A DNA stretch of 6,789 nt from Candidatus Omnitrophota bacterium. Its GTDB lineage: Bacteria > Omnitrophota > Gorgyraeia > Tantalellales > Tantalellaceae. Position numbers and translations under genes: made by a program. The stretch covers positions 1 through 6,789 of the forward strand of contig JABMSC010000145.1 of NCBI GenBank assembly GCA_013204685.1, in the 5' to 3' direction. The notes below the pieces were generated by a model that saw only the letters and a list, made by a program, of their open reading frames with translations, was not told where the DNA came from and made no database searches. This document shows, piece after piece, positions 1 to 3,760 of the stretch (its first letter is position 1; every line of letters starts with the position of its first letter).

Positions 1-410
1 ACGTAGCTCCGGCCGAAGATGAAGATAAGAAAGAAGAAGCAGCTCCCGCTGAAGAGGCACCCGAAGAAGCTCCTAAGGAAGAGGCGCCGGCATCTGAAGA
101 AGCTCCGGCCGAAGAAGCACCGGATAAAGAAGCACCGGCTAAAGGTGCGGAAGAAGAAAAAAAGCCAGCGGAAGCGGAAGGTGAAGAAGCGCCCAAGAAA
201 GGCCCTGCCAGAAAGCCGAAGGCAACCAAGCCGGCTAAGCCTACCGAGTGCGCCTCTTGTGCAAAAGCCTTGCTCAATAAGATATGGTATTACCGGAACG
301 ATGCTTTCTATTGCACGAAGAAATGTTTTAAACGTAAAATGGAAGAAGAACGCAAGAAGGCCGCTGAAGAAAAAGCAGCAGCTGAAGGCGCGGCGGAAGC
401 TAAGGAATAG
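1..410 (+). CDS. C-terminal part of an Ala/Glu/Pro-rich protein with a TRASH-like Cys4 zinc finger (5' end outside window)
   Basis: The reading frame is open from base 3 to the TAG at 408-410, giving 135 visible residues; the start is upstream of the window. Residues 1-80 are low-complexity, made of alternating Glu-Glu-Ala-Pro-type units and then a Lys/Pro/Ala stretch. A compact cysteine module follows: C83-x2-C86-x17-C104-x3-C108, with Phe-Tyr before the third Cys. That spacing resembles TRASH/YHS-type treble-clef zinc fingers, which bind metal and often mediate protein or metal contacts. The tail after the finger is a charged Lys/Glu/Ala helix. I do not recognise the full protein; the acidic linker suggests the finger is an appendage on an upstream domain that cannot be seen. 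Another + frame (19-414) is also open, but it is an Arg/Lys-rich artefact of the GAAGAA-type codon repeats. The finger as a metal site is well supported by the pattern; its role is unknown. Confidence 0.8.
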   Translation, partial: VAPAEDEDKKEEAAPAEEAPEEAPKEEAPASEEAPAEEAPDKEAPAKGAEEEKKPAEAEGEEAPKKGPARKPKATKPAKPTECASCAKALLNKIWYYRNDAFYCTKKCFKRKMEEERKKAAEEKAAAEGAAEAKE

Positions 411-415
411 ATAGA

Positions 416-512
416 GGATATCAGGTAATCAGGGGGATAGGGTATCAGGAGAGAGGGGTATCGTGTGTGCAAAGCACACTGATGTCCCGATAACCGGATA
501 TCCCGATGCCCC
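416..512. repeat. Inverted array of 8-base units around a perfect small hairpin
   Basis: From 416 to 463 the sequence steps in six consecutive 8-base units, such as GGATATCA, GGTAATCA, GGGTATCA and GGGTATCG. From 481 to 512 four 8-base units run the other way (GATGTCCC, GATAACCG, GATATCCC, GATGCCCC). The two arms are imperfect reverse complements of each other. At the centre is a perfect 6-bp stem, GTGTGC (465-470) and GCACAC (474-479), with an AAA loop. No coding capacity is seen here. It belongs to the same general class as the 7-base arrays in other gaps of this window, but with a different unit and period. Confidence 0.75.
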
Positions 513-518
513 CTTTTT
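432..518 (+). terminator. Probable intrinsic terminator formed by the repeat hairpin
   Basis: GGGGG at 432-436 can pair with CCCCC at 509-513, enclosing the inverted octamer arms and the central hairpin. Five T residues follow directly at 514-518. A long GC-ended stem plus a T-run 22 bases after the upstream stop codon is what a Rho-independent terminator would look like. The stem is long and imperfect, so the strength of termination is uncertain. Confidence 0.5.
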
Positions 519-533
519 AACACACAACCACTC

Positions 534-1055
534 ATGTCACAAAAATCCATTCTAATAAGCAGTTGCCTAATAGGATCTGAATGTGCGTACGATGGAGGAG
601 CGCGTACGGTGGAGGCAGTTAAGGAACTGTGCGGTTCGTATAGGTCATTCGATGTCTGCCCGGAACTGGCCGGGGGTCTCACCTGTCCCAGAGAAAGAAA
701 TGAGATCACTGGCGGCACAGGAAGAGATGTGGTTGAAGGAAGAGCGCGCCCCGTTAAAAATTTCAAAGAAATTTATAACGGGGCAAGGGTTCTCTCATCT
801 TCAGGGGCAGATAATACCGAAAAGTTTTTAAGAGGCTCGAGAAAAGCAGTAGAGGTGGCTTTGGCGAATAAAGTAGAAGTTGCTATTCTGAAATCCAGAA
901 GTCCTTCTTGTGGAAAATACAAAATACATGCCGGAACTTTTGATGGAACCATGCGGTTGGGTGAAGGAGTTACTGCGGCTTTACTGATGAAGCACGGAGT
1001 TAAGGTGTTTACGGAGCACGAAGTGGAGGAAGCGAAACGGGAACTGTCGGCTTAA
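534..1055 (+). CDS. DUF523 family protein (TudS-type thiouracil desulfurase family) carrying an in-frame 13-residue palindromic insertion
   Basis: The 173-residue protein has the full DUF523 signature: SSCLIG near the start (C11), CAYDG (17-21), VCPELAGGL (41-49), PRE..EI (52-58), LKSRSPSCG (119-127, C126), GTFDG, and GEGVTAALL near the C terminus. Characterised members (TudS) are iron-sulfur enzymes that remove sulfur from 2-thiouracil, with a [4Fe-4S] cluster held by three cysteines. C11, C42 and C126 are the likely ligands here, and activity is inferred from family only. Residues 73-85 (PVKNFKEIYNGAR) are encoded by a near-perfect DNA palindrome. They interrupt the usual run from GRAR to the D-x-T-x-x-F motif, which continues colinearly at residue 86. 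The insertion lies away from the presumed cluster cysteines, so the enzyme may tolerate it. ATG 534 has no Shine-Dalgarno sequence; no better start fits, because the SSCLIG motif is only nine residues in. It appears to be a stand-alone gene behind a terminator. Confidence 0.9.
   Translation: MSQKSILISSCLIGSECAYDGGARTVEAVKELCGSYRSFDVCPELAGGLTCPRERNEITGGTGRDVVEGRARPVKNFKEIYNGARVLSSSGADNTEKFLRGSRKAVEVALANKVEVAILKSRSPSCGKYKIHAGTFDGTMRLGEGVTAALLMKHGVKVFTEHEVEEAKRELSA
748..784. repeat. Palindromic element, copy A, inside the DUF523 coding sequence
   Basis: GCCCCGTTAAAAATTTC (748-764) and GAAATTTATAACGGGGC (768-784) form a stem of 17 positions around an AAA loop, with a single A-A mismatch. Read on the opposite strand, bases 780 to 747 match the intergenic copy at 2516-2549 at 33 of 34 positions. 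In the gene frame it encodes residues 72-84. Such identity between a coding and a non-coding site is not expected unless the element is a dispersed repeat. Confidence 0.88.
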
Positions 1056-1070
1056 TCAGCTCATGAGTTT

Positions 1071-1179
1071 GTGCTGGGTTCTGAGTTCTGAGTGCTGAGT
1101 CTAATATAAATATGTACTTGTCACCCAACACTTAATAGTGTCCTCATTTACTCAGCACGCAGCACCCAGCACTCAGCAC
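1071..1179. repeat. Inverted pair of 7-base tandem arrays with 49-base spacer
   Basis: The left arm at 1071-1100 is made of 7-base units (GTGCTGG, GTTCTGA, GTTCTGA, GTGCTGA). The right arm at 1150-1179 is made of the complementary units (ACTCAGC, ACGCAGC, ACCCAGC, ACTCAGC). Aligned as an inverted repeat, 25 of 30 positions pair. The AT-rich spacer contains a small perfect stem, ACACT (1128-1132) and AGTGT (1137-1141), with a TAAT loop. It fills most of the gap between the DUF523 gene and the HIT gene promoter and shows no coding potential. There is no T-run, so it does not look like a standard terminator. Confidence 0.85.
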
Positions 1180-1221
1180 AATTATCCGCGAGCCATCGTC
1201 TGTGAGCCACAAGCTATTACA

Positions 1222-1249
1222 TTGAAAATTCCTTTATTAATGTTATAAT
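1222..1249 (+). promoter_or_regulatory. Sigma-70-type promoter with extended -10, driving a probably leaderless HIT mRNA
   Basis: The -35 is TTGAAA (1222-1227) and the -10 is TATAAT (1244-1249), with a 16-base spacer. TG at 1241-1242 forms the extended -10 motif TGnTATAAT. Transcription would be expected to begin about 7 bases after the -10, at 1256-1258, which coincides with the ATG at 1257. Confidence 0.75.
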
Positions 1250-1256
1250 AATATCC

Positions 1257-1604
1257 ATGGCAGACGATTGTATTTTTTGTAAGATAATAAGAAAAGAAAT
1301 ACCTTCTGAAATTGTCTTTGAAGACGATGAAATTCTGGTTTTTAAAGATATTAACCCTCAGGCTCCTGTACATTTACTTTTGATACCCACCAGGCATATT
1401 GAGACCTTAAATGATGTTGATCAGTCCGATCAGGCTCTTATAGGCAAGCTCTTGAGCGTGGCAAAGCATCTTGCCGGAGAAATGGGAGTATCCGAGGGCG
1501 GATATCGTGTAGTAGTCAATTGCAATAAAGATGCCGGGCAGGACGTTTTTCATCTCCATGCCCATCTTCTGGGAGGCCGGAAATTCAGCTGGCCCCCGGG
1601 GTAA
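1257..1604 (+). CDS. HIT family (histidine triad) nucleotide-binding hydrolase, Hint type
   Basis: This is a complete 115-residue protein of normal Hint length. The histidine triad is H99-L-H101-A-H103-L-L, followed by GG; H101 is expected to be the nucleophile that attacks the phosphorus of nucleoside phosphoramidates or similar substrates. C5-x2-C8, with H47 and H99, matches the zinc site seen in many bacterial HIT proteins. Other family marks are FCKIIRKEIPS (7-17), FKDINPQAPVHLLLIP (29-44) and the C-terminal FSWPPG. It is a cytosolic housekeeping enzyme whose natural substrate in bacteria is usually unclear. ATG 1257 has no Shine-Dalgarno sequence, and the promoter places the mRNA start at or within a base of the ATG, so leaderless translation is likely. 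The family call is firm. Confidence 0.95.
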   Translation: MADDCIFCKIIRKEIPSEIVFEDDEILVFKDINPQAPVHLLLIPTRHIETLNDVDQSDQALIGKLLSVAKHLAGEMGVSEGGYRVVVNCNKDAGQDVFHLHAHLLGGRKFSWPPG

Positions 1605-1608
1605 GATC

Positions 1609-1636
1609 GTGTCCTGTGTAATGTGTTATGTGATTT
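1609..1636. repeat. Single-arm array of four 7-base units
   Basis: Four 7-base units lie directly after the HIT stop codon: GTGTCCT (1609-1615), GTGTAAT (1616-1622), GTGTTAT (1623-1629) and GTGATTT (1630-1636). Unlike the other arrays there is no inverted partner arm. It occupies nearly half of the short gap before the PilZ gene. Confidence 0.6.
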
Positions 1637-1666
1637 TTAACTTTTTTGTTTAAACGGAGGAATGAC

Positions 1667-2029
1667 ATGGCCGAAAAAAAAGAACGCCGAAGATATCCCC
1701 GAATAAAGGATAACAATATAGGCGTAAAGTTATCCGGAGAGGGATTTAATGCAATAACGCAGAGCTTGGACGTAAGTGCATCGGGAATATACTGTAAAGT
1801 GGATAGACGAGTGCCTATTATGACAAAGGTGCAGGTTGTTGTTTCGCTTCCGGGTAAGGGGAAGTCTTCCACCCCCACCACTCTTAATCTAGACGGTGTT
1901 GTTGTTAGAGAGCATCCTGTTAATAAGAACGGCCATGTTGATCATTATGATATTGCGATTTTCTTCAACACACTGCTGCCCAGGGAAAGGGATGTTCTGG
2001 TCCGGCACATTGATCGCCAGTTAAAATAA
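1667..2029 (+). CDS. PilZ domain protein (c-di-GMP receptor), first copy
   Basis: The 120-residue protein consists almost entirely of one PilZ domain. Both c-di-GMP contact motifs are present: R8-R-Y-P-R12 (RxxxR) within ERRRYPRI, and D35-V-S-A-S-G40 (DxSxxG), followed by beta strands ending near the Asp/Ile/Ala-Ile-Phe-Phe strand at about 103-108. PilZ-only proteins bind cyclic di-GMP and pass the signal to a partner, often affecting motility, exopolysaccharide or adhesion; the partner is not evident here. ATG 1667 is chosen because GGAGG (1656-1660) stands 6 bases upstream. An upstream TTG at 1646 would be in frame but places the ribosome site inside the gene. The gene lies 62 bases after the HIT gene and 16 bases before the YjbQ-family gene, so it may be co-transcribed with the latter. 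A second PilZ protein lies at 5821. Confidence 0.92.
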   Translation: MAEKKERRRYPRIKDNNIGVKLSGEGFNAITQSLDVSASGIYCKVDRRVPIMTKVQVVVSLPGKGKSSTPTTLNLDGVVVREHPVNKNGHVDHYDIAIFFNTLLPRERDVLVRHIDRQLK

Positions 2030-2045
2030 CAAACTCAAAAATACA

Positions 2046-2462
2046 ATGGTTATTACAAAATACCTTTCAGTCAAAACGAAGGGCCATACTGATGTAATTG
2101 ATGTTACTCCGGATTGTGAGGAAACAGTCGAAGACTCAGGCCTTGAAAATGGTGTCCTTACCATATTTAACCCCGGATCAACGGGCGGGCTTACGACTAT
2201 TGAATATGAGCCGAATCTCATAAAAGATCTAAAGAATGCTTTAGAGATAGTTGCTCCCTCCGGGAAGGTTTATGAACACTCGAAGACCTGGCATGACGAT
2301 AATGGCGTCTCCCACGTGAGGTCATCACTCATGGGACCGTCTATATCCGTTCCATTCGTGGACAGGAAGCTGACTCTGGGGACCTGGCAGCAAATAATTT
2401 TTTGCGATTTTGACACAAGCCCCCGGAACCGGAAGCTGGTTGTTCAGGTGGTTGGGGAGTAG
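2046..2462 (+). CDS. YjbQ / UPF0047 family protein with variant active-site motif
   Basis: The 138-residue protein matches the YjbQ (UPF0047) family, whose E. coli member has been linked to weak thiamine-phosphate synthase activity; the real physiological role is unsettled. Family features seen are the N-terminal beta strand region, G36-V..F41-N-P-G-S-T (41-46), TTIEYEPNL (50-58) followed by D61-L, Y76-x-H78, the H90-V-R..L..G segment (90-97), LGTWQQI (111-117), FDTSPRNR and a C-terminal strand ending in VVQVVGE. Most members have His-Thr-Thr-Ala where this one has Gly-Ser-Thr-Gly (44-47), so one usual His is absent while H78 and H90 remain. ATG 2046 is 16 bases after the PilZ stop and lacks a clear Shine-Dalgarno sequence, so translation may depend on the upstream gene. 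Thi4 lies about 4 kb downstream, a loose thiamine link. Confidence 0.88.
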   Translation: MVITKYLSVKTKGHTDVIDVTPDCEETVEDSGLENGVLTIFNPGSTGGLTTIEYEPNLIKDLKNALEIVAPSGKVYEHSKTWHDDNGVSHVRSSLMGPSISVPFVDRKLTLGTWQQIIFCDFDTSPRNRKLVVQVVGE

Positions 2463-2501
2463 GGAAATAAGGGATAAGGGTGTATGCCGGGTATCGGGGA
2501 T

Positions 2502-2594
2502 CGTGATTCGTGATTCGTTATAAATTTCTTTGAAATTTGTAACGGGGCGTGGATCGGGGACCGAAAACCGATAACCGAATCACGAACGACGGAA
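2502..2594. repeat. Inverted 7-base arrays flanking palindromic element copy B
   Basis: The left arm holds two CGTGATT units (2502-2515), running in phase into the palindromic element at 2516. The right arm has ACCGAAA (2560-2566), ACCGATA (2567-2573), ACCGAAT (2574-2580), CACGAAC (2581-2587) and GACGGAA (2588-2594). CGTGATTCG on the left pairs with CGAATCACG on the right. Upstream, 2463-2501 is a looser G-rich stretch with GGGATAA- and GGGTATC-like words. No gene is seen in the 140-base gap, and it has no convincing promoter. Confidence 0.75.
2516..2549. repeat. Palindromic element, copy B, intergenic
   Basis: CGTTATAAATTTC (2516-2528) pairs with GAAATTTGTAACG (2532-2544) around a TTT loop. 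All 13 positions pair in RNA, one of them as G-U. The sequence continues GGGCG to 2549. It matches the reverse complement of bases 747-780 in the DUF523 gene at 33 of 34 positions. It lacks the GCCC that extends the left stem of copy A. It follows the YjbQ-family gene but has no T-run, so it is not an obvious terminator. Confidence 0.88.
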
Positions 2595-2602
2595 TATAAG
2601 CC

Positions 2603-3124
2603 ATGGGTGAACTCATACAGCAAAAGCCGGTTAAGCTGATCGCAAGCATTATCTTTAAGGATAAAGAGGTTCTTGCAGATGCCGAGGGGAAACTAAAAAA
2701 ACTATACGGACCCGGAGAAGAGCTGGAGCTTACGCTGCCATTCGATAAGACAGATTATTACTATCCTGAGATGGGTGAGCCTTTAGAGCGCAAGCTGATA
2801 TGCTTCAAAAAACTTGTAAACAAGGAAAAAATAGAAGGGATAAAGATAGCTTCAAACCGGATCGAGGATCTCTTTAAGAACGGCGGAAAGAGAAGCATTA
2901 ACATTGATCCGGGGTATGTTACTGAAGCCAAACTGGTCCTCTTAACCACTAAAGATTATACGCACAGGGTTTATATCGGACGAAAAATATTCGCTGAGTC
3001 AGCCTTATTTTTTCAGAACGAGACCTTTAACCCCTGGCCATGGACTTATCCGGATTATGCTTCGGATGAGATGGTTGGATATTTTAATAAGGTAAGAGCG
3101 CTTTACATGGATCAATACAAATAG
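2603..3124 (+). CDS. DUF4416 family protein
   Basis: The complete 173-residue protein matches the uncharacterised DUF4416 family, known mainly from anaerobic and environmental bacteria. Family hallmarks visible are KLIASIIF (11-18), the PF..T.YYY.EMG segment (46-58), IKIASNRIED (80-89), the invariant-looking R97-S-I-N-I-D-P-G-Y stretch (97-105), TTKDYTHRVYIG (115-126) and PWTYPDY (146-152). The strict NIDPGY, H121-R122 and PWTYPDY motifs suggest a conserved catalytic or ligand pocket, but no activity is established that I know of. There is no signal peptide or membrane segment, so it is probably cytoplasmic. ATG 2603 has only a weak GGA about 9 bases upstream. Its TAG stop overlaps the first base of the next repeat array. 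Confidence 0.9.
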   Translation: MGELIQQKPVKLIASIIFKDKEVLADAEGKLKKLYGPGEELELTLPFDKTDYYYPEMGEPLERKLICFKKLVNKEKIEGIKIASNRIEDLFKNGGKRSINIDPGYVTEAKLVLLTTKDYTHRVYIGRKIFAESALFFQNETFNPWPWTYPDYASDEMVGYFNKVRALYMDQYK

Positions 3125-3191
3125 TGGTCCGTGATCCGGGGTCCGTTGCCCGTCAACGAACCACGAACCACGAACCACGAACCACGAAAAA
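3124..3191. repeat. Inverted 7-base arrays reaching from a stop codon to the next start codon
   Basis: The left arm is GTGGTCC (3124-3130), GTGATCC (3131-3137), GGGGTCC (3138-3144) and GTTGCCC (3145-3151). The right arm is four exact CGAACCA units (3157-3184) plus CGAAAAA (3185-3191). The arms are imperfect reverse complements, meeting at GTTG...CAAC. The array begins on the last base of the DUF4416 stop and ends on the A of ATG 3191. Read through, it would encode a spurious Asn-His-Glu-Pro-Arg-type leader on the downstream protein. Confidence 0.85.
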
Positions 3192-3760
3192 TGTTTCTAA
3201 AACGCAAACACATACTTGTTATAGTTCTCTCTTCACTGATAATCGCTGTTGTTTTTGTTTCGACTTTAGTCGGATACAGTCTTTATGTGCAGTGGAAGAA
3301 GGACAGCTTCGCCGTTAAATACAGAAACTCCGTTTACAGATTGACGGCGGATCTTTTCCGGAAAGATATTGTGCTTTCCAACATGAAAGTTGCTTTTGCA
3401 GGTGATGAGGCATTCTCCGGAACTCCTTTGGTAGAGGGGAGTTTAAAGAACAATTCAAGCAAAACCGTAACTTCCGTGCTTGTAGAGGTATCCCTACGGA
3501 AAGCGGACGGGACCGTTATATACAAAGACTGGTTTTATCCTTTAGGGAAAAAACCTTTTGCCGGTTCAAGTTTATTTCCCGGGATAAAACAGCTTGGTAA
3601 TGTCCTTTTGCCGGGCGAGGGGATCTCTTTCAGGTATCAATTAAGAAATTGTTCGCGTGAGGTCATCGACCAGCTTCTGGCTAAAACAAATTTTGCAAAA
3701 AAGCCTTCCGCGGGCGACATAGAACTGGTTTATACGATTTCAGGAGCAAGCGTAATATGA
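3191..3760 (+). CDS. Membrane-anchored protein with an extracytoplasmic beta domain (DUF3426/FxLYD-like)
   Basis: The 189-residue protein has a basic N terminus (K4-R5-K6), one long hydrophobic segment at about 8-33, and an otherwise soluble part, predicted outside the cytoplasm with the helix as an anchor. Residues 80-151 read VEGSLKNNSSKTV, then VEVSLRKADGTVIY, then LLPGEGISFRYQL. This is the layout of DUF3426/FxLYD-type immunoglobulin-like domains, where an xG-x-(V/L)-KN-x-S strand is followed by a strand with DG and a PGE-x-x-F strand. I do not recognise a specific function. A GTG at 3131 would extend the frame by 20 residues, but these are encoded by the 7-base repeat, so ATG 3191 is preferred although it has no Shine-Dalgarno sequence. 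The stop overlaps the next start by 4 bases (ATGA), so the two proteins are probably made together. Confidence 0.82.
   Translation: MFLKRKHILVIVLSSLIIAVVFVSTLVGYSLYVQWKKDSFAVKYRNSVYRLTADLFRKDIVLSNMKVAFAGDEAFSGTPLVEGSLKNNSSKTVTSVLVEVSLRKADGTVIYKDWFYPLGKKPFAGSSLFPGIKQLGNVLLPGEGISFRYQLRNCSREVIDQLLAKTNFAKKPSAGDIELVYTISGASVI

Noticed and set aside
19..414. Long + strand frame starting with ATG and rich in Arg/Lys
   Set aside because: It is the out-of-phase reading of the Glu/Ala/Pro codon repeats. The frame ending at 410 gives a sensible Cys4 finger and runs off the left edge, and both cannot be the main gene.
308..766. 152-codon open frame on the minus strand
   Set aside because: It crosses the 3' end of the first gene, the repeat array and the conserved part of the DUF523 gene. 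Its composition is low-complexity and it matches no family I know.
1071..1179. Possible CRISPR array or attachment site
   Set aside because: Units are only 7 bases with no unique spacers, and the two arms are inverted rather than direct. There are no cas, integrase or transposase genes in the window.
2516..2548. Copy B hairpin as an intrinsic terminator for the YjbQ-family gene
   Set aside because: The hairpin is AT-rich and is followed by GGGCGTGG rather than a T-run. The same element also occurs inside a coding sequence.
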